Counted from the first letter of the stretch, positions 33,296-41,884 are shown. The stretch: DNA of 64,000 nt from Mesobacillus selenatarsenatis SF-1 (GCF_000813125.1 NZ_BASE01000073.1:1-64000), one strand, 5' to 3'. Program-made: numbers and translations. The notes: a model not told the origin generated them from the letters alone.

Positions 33296-33997
33296 ATGGA
33301 AGAAGATTTGATTTTAATTGTTGAAGATGAACGGGAAATTGCCGAGCTTGTCAGTGATTATCTGGAAGCGGAAGGATACCGCAGTATTCTGGCTTTCGAT
33401 GGGCTTGACGGATTGAATCAATTTATTGAACATCGGCCCACGGTGGCAGTGCTCGATGTCATGCTGCCAAAAATGGACGGAATCGAGCTTTGCCGCAGAA
33501 TCAGGGCGGAGTCGAACATTCCGATTATCATCATGAGCGCAAAGAAAAGTGATACCGACAAGATTATCGGTCTCGGAATTGGTGCCGATGATTATGTCAC
33601 TAAACCGTTCAGTCCGGGGGAGCTTGTCGCCAGGATTAAAGCCCAGCTAAGACGGTTTAAGCACTTGTCAGTCCCGAAGGAAACTGAAAATAAGATTAGA
33701 TATCCTGGACTTGAAATTAATTTGAAAGAATATACCGTACATGCGGAAGGAAGGCTGATCGAACTTTCCGCAAAAGAGTTCCAGCTGCTCGCCTTCATGG
33801 CAGCCAATAAAGGACAGGTGTTTACAAAAGAACAGCTGCTCGAAAACGTTTGGGGCTATAAGCATGTCGGCGATAGTAACACGATCACCGTTTATGTTAG
33901 GAAGCTTCGCGAGAAAATGGAAGTTAACCCGTCAGAACCACGGTTTATCAAAACTGTCTGGGGAATCGGTTATAAGTTCGATGGTGGCAGCCAATGA
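33296..33997 (+). CDS. OmpR/PhoB-family response regulator
   Basis: A 233-residue two-component regulator. The receiver (residues 1-120) has acidic residues in LILIVEDEREIAE, the phosphoacceptor aspartate in VAVLDVMLPKMDG, and the lysine in ADDYVTKPFSPGEL. The C-terminal winged helix (residues 135-230) shows ELSAKEFQLLAFMAANKGQV and TVWGIGYKF. It overlaps the kinase gene by 4 bp. The ribosome-binding site (AGGACGGT) is weak. The upstream 183-bp repeat element supplies most of its leader. Target genes are not known; the ABC transporter just upstream is the first candidate. Confidence 0.93.
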   Translation: MEEDLILIVEDEREIAELVSDYLEAEGYRSILAFDGLDGLNQFIEHRPTVAVLDVMLPKMDGIELCRRIRAESNIPIIIMSAKKSDTDKIIGLGIGADDYVTKPFSPGELVARIKAQLRRFKHLSVPKETENKIRYPGLEINLKEYTVHAEGRLIELSAKEFQLLAFMAANKGQVFTKEQLLENVWGYKHVGDSNTITVYVRKLREKMEVNPSEPRFIKTVWGIGYKFDGGSQ

Positions 33998-35379
33998 GAT
34001 GGGGGCTGAAACCGCGATTGATCCTCGCTTTTGTCAGCATTATCATTTTGCCGATTGCGGCAGCGATTTTGTTCATGACCTTTTATTCGGCAGGTATGGA
34101 AGAGCGGGCAGGCAAGAGCGAAGATGAACTCGACTTGCTATTGTCAGAGGTTAAGACAACGATTAATGAGAATGCTCAGTACCTTGAGGATCCAGATCTT
34201 TTTTACGAAAACGTGAGGCCGTTGATGCAAAAATACCAGATTGGATTGACTGTTTATTCCTCAGAGGGGGAGACTTTATTCAACTCTTCGGGGTATCAAA
34301 AAAGGCAGGAAGAATCCATATGGCTGGACCGGTTGGGAAAGCTTAATGTTGACGTGCTGACACAGGAGCAAGGCGAGTTGTCTGCGGAAATCCAGGCTCA
34401 TTCTCTCACCGTTCCTCCATTTAGTCAGTTCAAAGAAATGATTTATGCCATCCTGGGAGCGATTGGGATTGGCCTGGCGGTACTGCTTGCGCTGATTTTA
34501 CTATGGACATGGTATATTTCCAAGACGATTCTCCAGCCTTTGAAGGAAATATATCAGGCGACAGAAGAAGTGATTGAGGGGAATTTGGATTATAAGATCA
34601 GGTATGGAAAGCAGGATGAAATCGGCAGGTTCATCCATGGCTTTGACTTGATGCGTGACCACTTAAAAAAATCGATTGAGCAGCAGCAGCAATATGAACG
34701 GGCTCGTAAGCAATTGATCGCGAGCATCTCCCATGACTTAAGGACACCGCTTGCCTCGATCAAGGGCTATGTGGAAGGATTGGAAGACGGCATTGCCAAG
34801 AATGAGGAAATGCAGAAGAAGTATTATTCAGTCATCAAATCAAAGACAAACCAGCTGGACAGGCTGATTGAAGACTTGTTTGAGTTCTCGAAGTTTGAGC
34901 TCGAGCAGCTCTCAATTGATAAGAATCTTGTGAACAGTCGCGAGTTTTTCCAGGAGGCTTTTCATAATGCGCAATTGGACTATCAGGGGGTAGAACTCGT
35001 GCTTGCTGAGCCAATTCCGGCTGTCAGTCTGAAAATAGATAGCGGCAGAATAAAGCAAGTTATGGCGAACTTGGTTGATAATGCAGTCAAGTACGGCGGG
35101 ACGAATATCCTGTTGAAAGTAGACAACCAGGGCGGATATCTTCAAATCAGCATTAAGGATAATGGACAAGGAATTGCAGAAGAAGATCTGCCATTCATAT
35201 TCAATCCATTTTTCCGCGGTGAAAAGTCGCGTTCAAGGGAATCAGGCGGTACCGGGCTGGGTCTTGCGATCGTCAAATATATCGTCGAAGCGCACGGTGG
35301 AGAGATTCACGCTGAAAGCCAGCCAGGAAAAGGCAGCGAATTTACTTTTACATTGCCTTTGTATCTGAGACAGAAGTGA
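33994..35379 (+). CDS. Sensor histidine kinase
   Basis: A 461-residue membrane kinase. Two membrane helices (PRLILAFVSIIILPIAAAIL and AILGAIGIGLAVLLALILLW) flank an extracellular sensor of about 125 residues. A HAMP domain follows (SKTILQPLKEIYQATEEVIE), then HisKA with the phospho-histidine in ASISHDLRTPLASIKGYVEG and HATPase_c with N, G1 and G2 boxes (NLVDNAVKYGG, DNGQGI, GGTGLGLAI). It partners the response regulator, whose stop codon it overlaps. Its stop codon adjoins a repeated terminator hairpin. Confidence 0.94.
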   Translation: MRWGLKPRLILAFVSIIILPIAAAILFMTFYSAGMEERAGKSEDELDLLLSEVKTTINENAQYLEDPDLFYENVRPLMQKYQIGLTVYSSEGETLFNSSGYQKRQEESIWLDRLGKLNVDVLTQEQGELSAEIQAHSLTVPPFSQFKEMIYAILGAIGIGLAVLLALILLWTWYISKTILQPLKEIYQATEEVIEGNLDYKIRYGKQDEIGRFIHGFDLMRDHLKKSIEQQQQYERARKQLIASISHDLRTPLASIKGYVEGLEDGIAKNEEMQKKYYSVIKSKTNQLDRLIEDLFEFSKFELEQLSIDKNLVNSREFFQEAFHNAQLDYQGVELVLAEPIPAVSLKIDSGRIKQVMANLVDNAVKYGGTNILLKVDNQGGYLQISIKDNGQGIAEEDLPFIFNPFFRGEKSRSRESGGTGLGLAIVKYIVEAHGGEIHAESQPGKGSEFTFTLPLYLRQK

Positions 35380-35409
35380 AGCATGGGGACGTACCCTGTG
35401 CTTTTTTTT
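35379..35409. repeat. GGGACGYACCC stem-loop, copy 7 (terminator of the two-component operon)
   Basis: AAGCATGGGG-ACGTA-CCCTGTGCTT followed by seven T residues, starting at the last base of the kinase stop codon. Confidence 0.85.
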
Positions 35410-35516
35410 GTATACTGCCTCTCCTGTTTTTGGACGAAAACCTGTGTTCAACCAATGTTCTCGCGCATACATTTATAGTTAACAGCATTTTAAATGTACA
35501 GCGAGGTGATGACATC

Positions 35517-36254
35517 ATGTTTTCTGTTACGGGAATGCAGGGGTTTGAATTGCTTTCTGCTGAGCACCTGGTTACCCTGGGACTTTTCTTTGGTGTTTGT
35601 CTTGGGTTGGTGCTATTACGAAACCAAATCAGGCCGCACAAAAATGTTTTGAAATGGATCATATTTTGGACTCTGGTGGCGTGCCAGGTTTCTCATCAGT
35701 TATGGCTCATCCTGACCGGGCAATGGCAAATCGGTGACCTTCCTTTACACATGTGTTCGCTCAGCTCCTTTCTGGCGATGTACTTGTTTTTAAGAAAGAG
35801 TGTGAAAGGATTTTATGTACTTTACTTCATTGGCACCTTGCCAGCAGTTTTAGCCATGGTTACACCTGAAATGTCTTACACCTTTCCTCATTTCGACTAT
35901 ATTGAATACTTCCTCAACCACTCAGCCATTCCGATTGCCGCATTATATTTCATCCTTTTCGAAGACTACAGAGTTCCCCGCAAAGCCATTCTATTCACTT
36001 ATCTTGTCGTGAACATTATTGCCGTTCCCATCTTCATTTTCAATTTCCTGTTTGATACGAACTTCTTCTATTTGGCGAGTCCGACAGAAGCCAAGACAAT
36101 CCTATCTTTCTTTGGCAGCGGCATCATGTATTATCTGAACCTTGAAGTTGGGGCACTGATTGTTTTCAGTATCACATATATCCCGATGTGGCAGCTGATC
36201 AAGAGAGAGAACCGAAGACGGCTGGTTGGAGTGTATCATAAGCAGGATAATTAG
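35517..36254 (+). CDS. YwaF-like (TIGR02206) integral membrane protein
   Basis: A 245-residue protein with about seven membrane helices. The TIGR02206/YwaF family features are the early FELLSAEHLVTLGLFF, the IGDLPLHMCSLSSFLAMYL segment (the conserved LPLHxCSL), and the later HSAIPIAALYFILFEDYRVP and TFPHFDYIEYFLNH. Function is unknown. GCGAGGTGATGAC precedes ATG 35517; the frame is open from 35376 but that part is the upstream leader. It is monocistronic. Confidence 0.82.
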   Translation: MFSVTGMQGFELLSAEHLVTLGLFFGVCLGLVLLRNQIRPHKNVLKWIIFWTLVACQVSHQLWLILTGQWQIGDLPLHMCSLSSFLAMYLFLRKSVKGFYVLYFIGTLPAVLAMVTPEMSYTFPHFDYIEYFLNHSAIPIAALYFILFEDYRVPRKAILFTYLVVNIIAVPIFIFNFLFDTNFFYLASPTEAKTILSFFGSGIMYYLNLEVGALIVFSITYIPMWQLIKRENRRRLVGVYHKQDN

Positions 36255-36370
36255 CTCTGTAAAATAAACATCCTGGAACTTTCTGTTAGGACTCAGTATA
36301 GTTGTTGAATTGGATTTTTAGGGTTATCTTCGTTTTCATCTTGCGAACAAGCTGGTAGAAGTAATCAAAG

Positions 36371-36402
36371 GAGGCGGATATAACATAATCCGTCTCTTTT
36401 TC
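36371..36402 (+). terminator. Terminator-like hairpin downstream of the YwaF-like gene
   Basis: GAGGCGGAT-ATAACATA-ATCCGTCTC (one G-T pair) followed by TTTTT, 115 bp after the stop codon. The region between the stop and this hairpin, and on to 36560, shows no convincing gene. Confidence 0.65.
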
Positions 36403-36557
36403 AGTTGTTGTACCAAGCTGAGCCCATTCACATTCGCTAGAGTTCCTCGATTTGTTTCAAATGACAAATAAATCATATTGACTCGTACACTTGAATCCTG
36501 TAAAGTACAAAAGTATGTTTTTTGAAATGTAGAAAGTAGGCAACTCGCCTTGAAAAT

Positions 36558-36602
36558 TGTCTAGCTCCAGCGCCTGTCGGGGCAGACCAAGGCGTTTGCG
36601 CA
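36558..36602. repeat. Partial Bacillus intergenic repeat (TTGTCTAGCTCCAGCGCC type)
   Basis: The string ATTGTCTAGCTCCAGCGCCT followed by GGGGC and CAAGGCG-TTTGCGC resembles a dispersed intergenic repeat I recall from many Bacillus genomes. Only about 40 bp are present, directly before the acetate transporter's ribosome-binding site. Confidence 0.4.
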
Positions 36603-36622
36603 TTTATTTATAGGAGGCAGAA

Positions 36623-37240
36623 ATGGATACTCAAAATCAAACACAGATTAAAATTACAACAGCGGATCCATCAGCGCTAGGTTTGTTTGGACTAGCCATG
36701 GTTACATTAGTTGCGTCGTCCCAGAAACTTGGATTCACAGATGGCGTATCACTCATCATCCCTTGGGCAATTTTCCTTGGTGGACTAGCACAGCTTTATG
36801 CTGCGATTCTTGATGGCAAGCATAATAATATATTTGGAATGACAGCTTTCGGCGCGTTCGGACTCTTCTGGTTCGGTGTTGGAACTTCCTGGCTGATTCA
36901 ACTCGGATTTTTCGGAGAAAGCCTTGCAGCTGACGGCGATGTGAAGCAATTGGGAATGGCCTTCATCGGCTATTTGATTTTCAGTGTCTTCATGACGATT
37001 GGAGCCCTGGAAACGAATAAAGTCTTATTCTTCATTTTCGTATTGATCGACTTCTTATTTATTGGACTATCATTAAGTTCATTTGATATCTTCCATGAGG
37101 CGTCGCATATGCTGGCAGCCGTAGCTGAACTGGGAATTGCGATTCTTTCATTCTACGGCTCAGCAGCAAATGTGCTGAACACCCACTTTGGAAGAGTTGT
37201 CCTGCCAATTGGCAAGCCGTTCGGGATTTTTAAGAAATAA
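36623..37240 (+). CDS. Acetate uptake transporter (GPR1/FUN34/YaaH, SatP family)
   Basis: A 205-residue six-helix membrane protein. The family motif near the N terminus is DPSALGLFGLAMVTLVASSQ (NPAPLGL-like), followed by PWAIFLGGLAQLYAAILDGK and the family-typical NNIFGMTAFGAFGLFWFGVG. SatP-type proteins form hexameric acetate/succinate channels. ATAGGAGGCAG precedes ATG 36623. It is monocistronic. A second acetate system (ActP/DUF485) lies at 50424-52348, so the cell has at least two routes for acetate. Confidence 0.88.
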   Translation: MDTQNQTQIKITTADPSALGLFGLAMVTLVASSQKLGFTDGVSLIIPWAIFLGGLAQLYAAILDGKHNNIFGMTAFGAFGLFWFGVGTSWLIQLGFFGESLAADGDVKQLGMAFIGYLIFSVFMTIGALETNKVLFFIFVLIDFLFIGLSLSSFDIFHEASHMLAAVAELGIAILSFYGSAANVLNTHFGRVVLPIGKPFGIFKK

Positions 37241-37244
37241 GGGA

Positions 37245-37279
37245 AAAGCACTAAGCATGACTGCTTAGTGCTTTTTTTT
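37245..37279 (+). terminator. Terminator after the acetate transporter
   Basis: AAGCACTAAGCA-TGAC-TGCTTAGTGCTT followed by seven T residues. Confidence 0.92.
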
Positions 37280-37351
37280 TCGAAAAAAAGAAAGAGAGGG
37301 GCGAAGGGTGAAACTAAAATGGGTGTGATGCGTTCGGTGATGGGAGTATAT

Positions 37352-37386
37352 AAAAAATGCCTGGAGTTTCTCCAAGCATTTTTCTT
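37352..37386. terminator. Terminator-like hairpin downstream of the sortase gene
   Basis: AAAATGCCTGGAG-TTT-CTCCAAGCATTTTT, followed by T on one strand and A-rich upstream, so it could end transcripts from either side. The sortase stop lies 124 bp away on the minus strand. Nothing else is seen in 37282-37509. Confidence 0.55.
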
Positions 37387-37509
37387 GGCTAATTTACTCG
37401 CCGAATTGCTTGCTGATTCTAGAGTGAATCTTGTGAGAAGGGCATGGTTAGTTCAATATTTTTATTTTAAAGCCGAACTAACTTTGGCTTCAAAAAGCAG
37501 TTTTATGCA

Positions 37510-38142
37510 TCAGAGACTATCCTTCTTTTCTTCAACCAATTTGGTATATATTACGGTCCGTTCAGCCCGTTCGGTTGTTTCGGGGTCATAGTCACCGCTG
37601 CAGGTAATCAGGTTGAGGGTGCTTGCAAATGTGAAGCCGAAAATATCTTCAATTGGTGCATCCAGACGCGGAAAGGTTTTTTGGTCGTAGACTTCGAAGG
37701 TCAGTGTCTGGCCATCAGTGTCCGTTAACATGATTTTGTCGCCATTTTTCAGTTTGTGAAGGTCATAGAAAATAGCAGGGCTCGTCAGATCGTCTACATG
37801 TCCTGCGAGGACTGCATTTCCTGGAGCTCCAGGTAATGTACCGGGCTCATACCAGCCAACATTGTCAGGATCTTTCGGAACATCCATGCGACCGTCCTTC
37901 AAGGTGCCTACTTGTTCAATCCTGGTTTTGACATTGATCGCAGGAATTTCAATTGTCGCAGGGATGATTCCTGTCCGATTATCTTTAATGATTTCAATCT
38001 TGGATTCTGAGGAAGGAGCAGCTACAGAAGCCGTTTGCTCCTGATTATTAGGAGCCTGGGTTCCTTCTGCCGTTTCAGCACCCGACTGGCTTGAGCAGCC
38101 CGCCAGTATCATTGCAGCAATCATTACATAGAGTTTTTTCAA
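37510..38142 (-). CDS. Class F sortase (lipoprotein-like N terminus)
   Basis: A 210-residue protein. The N terminus LYVMIAAMILAGCSSQ is a lipobox-like signal (cysteine about residue 16). A linker rich in Gln, Thr and Ala follows. The sortase core carries the catalytic histidine in AVLAGHVDDLTSP, cysteine in LNLITCSGDYD and arginine in ERAERTVIYTKLV, in class F arrangement. GAGGTGATCCAC precedes a TTG start at 38142; no ATG is well placed. It lies 63 bp downstream of a secreted protein ending in MPKTG plus a membrane tail, its obvious substrate, and is probably cotranscribed with it. Confidence 0.88.
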   Translation of the reverse strand: MKKLYVMIAAMILAGCSSQSGAETAEGTQAPNNQEQTASVAAPSSESKIEIIKDNRTGIIPATIEIPAINVKTRIEQVGTLKDGRMDVPKDPDNVGWYEPGTLPGAPGNAVLAGHVDDLTSPAIFYDLHKLKNGDKIMLTDTDGQTLTFEVYDQKTFPRLDAPIEDIFGFTFASTLNLITCSGDYDPETTERAERTVIYTKLVEEKKDSL

Positions 38143-38205
38143 GTGGATCACCTCAGTAAAAAGACAGAAGAGAGAAGGGACAGTGCCTTCTCTCAATCTG
38201 GCTTA

Positions 38206-39552
38206 TTATTTTTTGTCAGCAGCCAGACGGCGAATTGTTACGAATCCTGCAGCGACTAACGCTAGAATGGCTGAAATCAGAATCGCCTCAAACGGAAGTC
38301 CTTGTGAAGCGGTACCGCCCAAACCAGTCTTTGGCATTTCGCTTGGCATTTCAGCGTTGAACTTGTCAGGGAATTGGTCTACGATTGCTCCTGAAAGACC
38401 TTTTGATGTTCCAAACATATGTCCATAAGCTTCCCTTACTGCAGGGTAGGTGCTTGCATAATCTTCAGCTGTGTAGGTATCGAAAGCTTTGATCAACTGA
38501 TCCACATGCATTTGCAATCCTTCTGCCAGGGCATCTGCAGGAAGTCTGCCATCTGTGGCTGTTTCGAGGAACTTCGAGAATTCAGTTTTATACTGGGCAA
38601 GAGCGGCAAGGGCTGCTTTTTTGCCTTCTTCATCGTTTGCGCCGGTCGCTTTTACATAATCAACAAAGTTGCCAATATGGGCAGCCCACATCTGTTTGAA
38701 TTGCGCGCCAGCTTCGTCGCCATATACAGATGCAATCGCAGCACTCAAGTCATCGGTATTGGCAGAAAGAGCCGCGGCTGATGCTTCAAAGTCCTTTGAA
38801 CCATCAATGCCATTTTGCATCGCTGTAACGGCCAGACCTGCATGCTCGGACAATAGATAGTTTAAGTCTGATCGTAAATCAGCTGCCGGAGTGACGGCCT
38901 TGTGGTTTTCAAATTTATCCGGGAACTGCATGACGATCGCATTGGACAGGCCTTTGCTCACCATGTACATATGATGGATCGCTTCACGTTCGTATTCATA
39001 CGCTTTTTCATAATCGCCTTCGACATAAGCATTGAAGGCTCCGACCAGCTGATCGACGTGCATTTGCAATCCATCAGCAAGGGCATCCGCTTCAAGGCGT
39101 TTTTCTGTTGCGGTGGAAAGGAAATTAGAGAAGTCTTCTTTGTATTGCGCCAGTTCATCTAGGGCGGCTTTCTTTGCTGCTTCGTCATTCCCCGCAGTTC
39201 CTTTGACATAGTCGACAAAGAAACCAATGTGAGCAGACCACATATCCTTGAATTTCGCACCTGCTTCATCTCCATATACAGATGCAATCGCAGCGCTTAA
39301 ATCTTCAGTGTTTCCTTGAAGGGCAGCGGCGGATTGTTCAAAATCTTTCGTGCCATCGACACCTTTTCTCATCGTATCAACTGCTAAATAAACATGTTCG
39401 CTAAGGAGTTGGTCAAGGGTAGCTCTTAAATCAACTGCTGAATTTGATACTGTAGGTTTTGCATGATCGTGTGCTGAAGCTGAGTTTGCTGCAACAGGCA
39501 ATAAGAGGGATAGGCTAAGTGGTACGGCAATCGCTGCTTTTTTAAAATTCAT
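38206..39552 (-). CDS. MPKTG-anchored surface protein with two 184-residue repeats
   Basis: A 448-residue secreted protein. A signal peptide ends near ANSASA (residue 27). Two helical repeats follow with an exact 184-residue register (E52-H53 matches E236-H237). Each repeat keeps SEH, (S/A)AHIG, MHVDQL and a further HM, with histidines at 53, 108, 165, 194 and 237, 292, 349, 378: a pattern like metal-binding four-helix bundles. After residue 400 come MPKTG, a hydrophobic helix and a basic tail, a sorting signal. AGGAGAG precedes ATG 39552. The adjacent class F sortase is the likely anchoring enzyme. No characterised homologue is recognised. Confidence 0.85.
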   Translation of the reverse strand: MNFKKAAIAVPLSLSLLLPVAANSASAHDHAKPTVSNSAVDLRATLDQLLSEHVYLAVDTMRKGVDGTKDFEQSAAALQGNTEDLSAAIASVYGDEAGAKFKDMWSAHIGFFVDYVKGTAGNDEAAKKAALDELAQYKEDFSNFLSTATEKRLEADALADGLQMHVDQLVGAFNAYVEGDYEKAYEYEREAIHHMYMVSKGLSNAIVMQFPDKFENHKAVTPAADLRSDLNYLLSEHAGLAVTAMQNGIDGSKDFEASAAALSANTDDLSAAIASVYGDEAGAQFKQMWAAHIGNFVDYVKATGANDEEGKKAALAALAQYKTEFSKFLETATDGRLPADALAEGLQMHVDQLIKAFDTYTAEDYASTYPAVREAYGHMFGTSKGLSGAIVDQFPDKFNAEMPSEMPKTGLGGTASQGLPFEAILISAILALVAAGFVTIRRLAADKK

Positions 39553-39582
39553 TTTGAAATCTCTCCTTTGTTTTTGTTTTCA

Positions 39583-39615
39583 CTATGCTAACGGGAGAAA
39601 ATTCAGGATGGATCA
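39583..39615 (-). promoter_or_regulatory. Probable ECF-sigma promoter of the surface protein-sortase operon
   Basis: On the minus strand: TGATCC, 16 bp, CGTTAG, with CCCGTTAGCATAG around the -10. The same boxes, spacing and flanks occur before the ECF sigma gene (43261-43292). The -10 lies about 30 bp before the start codon of the surface protein gene. Confidence 0.7.
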
Positions 39616-39661
39616 CTTTTGGGTGAATTTTTTTAAAAAATTTTTAAAAAGTAGATGAAGT

Positions 39662-39688
39662 GGTCACAAAATGGCTCCATTAATCGTT
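39662..39688 (+). promoter_or_regulatory. Probable ECF41 promoter of the oxidoreductase-sigma operon
   Basis: GGTCACA (39662-39668), 16 bp, CGTT (39685-39688) matches the known ECF41 consensus TGTCACA-N16-CGTC at most positions and precedes the oxidoreductase gene whose operon encodes an ECF41 sigma. Confidence 0.6.
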
Positions 39689-39721
39689 ATGAAAGTACAA
39701 CGACCAAGGGAGGAAAGGACA

Positions 39722-40867
39722 ATGACTAAGCTGAGAACGATTGTGATTATTGGAGGGGGATACGCAGGAATAAATTTGATAGCTGCACTTAAGAAAGAGT
39801 TGAATAAAAAAATCAGGGTGATATTGGTTGATAAAAATGACTATCATTTTAAGAAGGTAAAGTTATTTAAAGGGATTGTTAACGAAGATGTCTCGAAACT
39901 ACGTATCCCGCTTAAACAGTATTGCGGAAATATTCATTTTATCCAGGGGGAACTTATTGGTCTCAATCCTGAAGCGAAAACCCTCCTCATTTCTGGGATT
40001 GACGGAACGCCATTTCAGCAGGGATACGACCAATTGGTACTTGCTCTGGGAAGTGTACTTCGTAATGATGATCCTGACCGTGGAGGCGTACCGCTCGTTA
40101 GCCTGGAAAATGCCCGGGAAATTCGGCAACAGCTATTAAAAATTACAGATTCGCCCAATAGCAATATTCGCCTGGCGATTGCGGGAAGCGGAATTACAGG
40201 TATTGAAACCGCAGCAGAAGTAAATTCATGGCTCAAAGATGAAACGGTAAAAAGGAGAATATCTAAGAATATAGAATTAGTTCTTATTAACGCTTCGCAG
40301 AGATTATTGGAGGAAGCTCCAGTAAAAGTCAGTTCAAGGCTTGAAAGAAGGCTTAAAGAACACGGAATCCAAATAATCCATAATGCAGTGGCTGAAAAAT
40401 TCGCTGATGGTGAAGTATGTTTAACTGATGGATCCAAACTGGATGCAGATTTTTGTATTTGGACTGTCGGATTAAAGCCTTGTCCCAGTCTTTCTGTATT
40501 GGATGTTCCCCTCACTGACGACGGGAAAATAAAAGTCGATCCCTGGTATCGCCTTGTTGGCAGCGAAGATATTTATGGGATTGGAGACTGCGTTCATGCA
40601 GTGGATTCAAATAGTGGTATGGCCGCAGGTATGAGCTGTAAAGAAGCCATTTCACAGGCGGAACGACTGGCTAAAATTTTGAAAGCGAATATGGATGGAA
40701 ATACAGCGCCTGCCCATCAGAACTTTCCCGATTTTCTCAGTATTGGACTGGGGCCAGACGACGGTTTTGTGTGGGCACAAAAATGGGGAATAGATGTTGT
40801 CTTTTGTGGGAAGCCTGCCAGCAAAATCAGAGAGTATACATGGGAGCTGGCGAGTAAGATCAACTGA
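39722..40867 (+). CDS. NAD(P)/FAD-dependent oxidoreductase (NDH-2-like), partner of ECF41
   Basis: A 381-residue flavoprotein of the type II NADH dehydrogenase/ferredoxin reductase fold. The FAD-binding motif is IVIIGGGYAGINL at the N terminus, the second nucleotide-binding motif is IAGSGITGIETAAE, and the FAD-ribityl aspartate lies in DIYGIGDCVHAVDS. A hydrophobic anchor is missing, so it may be only loosely membrane-associated. GGGAGGAAAGGAC precedes ATG 39722; the frame is open from 39671 without a site. The ECF41 sigma gene starts 8 bp after it. ECF41 factors usually control one adjacent oxidoreductase, epimerase or decarboxylase gene, which fits. Confidence 0.85.
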   Translation: MTKLRTIVIIGGGYAGINLIAALKKELNKKIRVILVDKNDYHFKKVKLFKGIVNEDVSKLRIPLKQYCGNIHFIQGELIGLNPEAKTLLISGIDGTPFQQGYDQLVLALGSVLRNDDPDRGGVPLVSLENAREIRQQLLKITDSPNSNIRLAIAGSGITGIETAAEVNSWLKDETVKRRISKNIELVLINASQRLLEEAPVKVSSRLERRLKEHGIQIIHNAVAEKFADGEVCLTDGSKLDADFCIWTVGLKPCPSLSVLDVPLTDDGKIKVDPWYRLVGSEDIYGIGDCVHAVDSNSGMAAGMSCKEAISQAERLAKILKANMDGNTAPAHQNFPDFLSIGLGPDDGFVWAQKWGIDVVFCGKPASKIREYTWELASKIN

Positions 40868-40875
40868 GGTATGTG

Positions 40876-41763
40876 ATGGGGAGTGTGGAGTTGGAGGATC
40901 TATATTCAGGGTATCAACCGCTGCTTTTTTCGATTGCTTACCGAATGCTCGGCAGTGTATCAGATGCAGAAGATATCGTACATGATGTGTACCTGCAGAT
41001 AAGTGAAAAGACGATTGAACAGGTGGAAAATAAAAAGGCTTATCTGTGTAAAATGGTGACAAACAGATGTATTGATTTTTTCAAATCAGCGAGGTATAAG
41101 CGTGAAGTCTATATTGGTCCTTGGCTTCCTGAGCCTCTGATTTTAAAGGATCATGACCCAATCTCGGAGGTTATGAACCAGGAAGCCATTTCGTTTGCCT
41201 TTTTGCTTTTACTTGAGAAGTTGAATCCTATTGAGAGAGCCGTATTCGTTCTTAGACAAGTACTAAGATACGATTACAAGAAGATTTCGCAGATTGTCGA
41301 CCGAAGCGAACCTAATTGCCGAAAAATTTTCAGTCGGGTAAATAACCAATTTCCTTTAAAAGAAGAGACAGAAGGAAAACCTGAACCGAAAAACAAGGAG
41401 ATGATTCAGGCATTCGTCTCTGCCTTATATCAGGGGAACATTCAGAAGCTGGAGGAATTATTAGGTAAAGAAGTGACCCTGTATTCAGATGGCGGAGGAA
41501 ACGTCTACGCAGCCTTAAAGCCAATCATTTCAAAGGACCTGGTTACCCGCTTTATTTTAAACATCATGAAGCAAAACCACCATGCTGATGAACCGGCAGT
41601 GGTTAAAATGGTCAATGTAAATGGTGAGTGTGGCCTTCTGGTAAAGGGTATGGATAATATCCTGACTGTCATCAGCTTCCATGTCAAAAACGATCAAATA
41701 GCAGATATCTATATTGTCAGGAATCCTGAAAAATTAAAGCATGTGTCCTTGGAATCCTATTAA
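40876..41763 (+). CDS. ECF41-type RNA polymerase sigma factor (SigJ-like) with SnoaL-like tail
   Basis: A 295-residue sigma factor. Region 2 is LLFSIAYRMLGSVSDAEDIV (residues about 16-35). Between regions 2 and 4 lies GPWLPEPL, the ECF41 marker. Region 4 (LNPIERAVFVLRQVLRYDYK...) precedes a C-terminal SnoaL/NTF2-like domain with the DGGG motif (YSDGGGNVYAALKPI) and the end motif RNPEKL. In ECF41 factors this tail replaces a separate anti-sigma. ATG 40876 follows TGAGGT, which overlaps the upstream stop codon, so translation is coupled to the oxidoreductase. The inducing signal is unknown. Confidence 0.9.
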   Translation: MGSVELEDLYSGYQPLLFSIAYRMLGSVSDAEDIVHDVYLQISEKTIEQVENKKAYLCKMVTNRCIDFFKSARYKREVYIGPWLPEPLILKDHDPISEVMNQEAISFAFLLLLEKLNPIERAVFVLRQVLRYDYKKISQIVDRSEPNCRKIFSRVNNQFPLKEETEGKPEPKNKEMIQAFVSALYQGNIQKLEELLGKEVTLYSDGGGNVYAALKPIISKDLVTRFILNIMKQNHHADEPAVVKMVNVNGECGLLVKGMDNILTVISFHVKNDQIADIYIVRNPEKLKHVSLESY

Positions 41764-41840
41764 CATTCAGGCTTATTTTTTCAGAAAGGCCGGGGGGGGA
41801 TTTAAGCATTTGTTATGGCATAGTGATTAAAAATGCAAAA

Positions 41841-41884
41841 AGAAGAGCCTGAACGGGCAGGTAAATTACCGTTCAGGCTCTGTT
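41841..41884. terminator. Bidirectional terminator between the two sigma loci
   Basis: AGAGCCTGAACGG...CCGTTCAGGCTCT stem with A-rich and T-rich flanks (AAAAAG/CTGTTT), serving the convergent ECF41 and anti-sigma genes. Confidence 0.85.

Noticed and set aside
37282-37509. Small + strand open frame from 37268.
   Set aside because: It runs through a terminator and into the antisense of the sortase gene, with no likeness to a protein.
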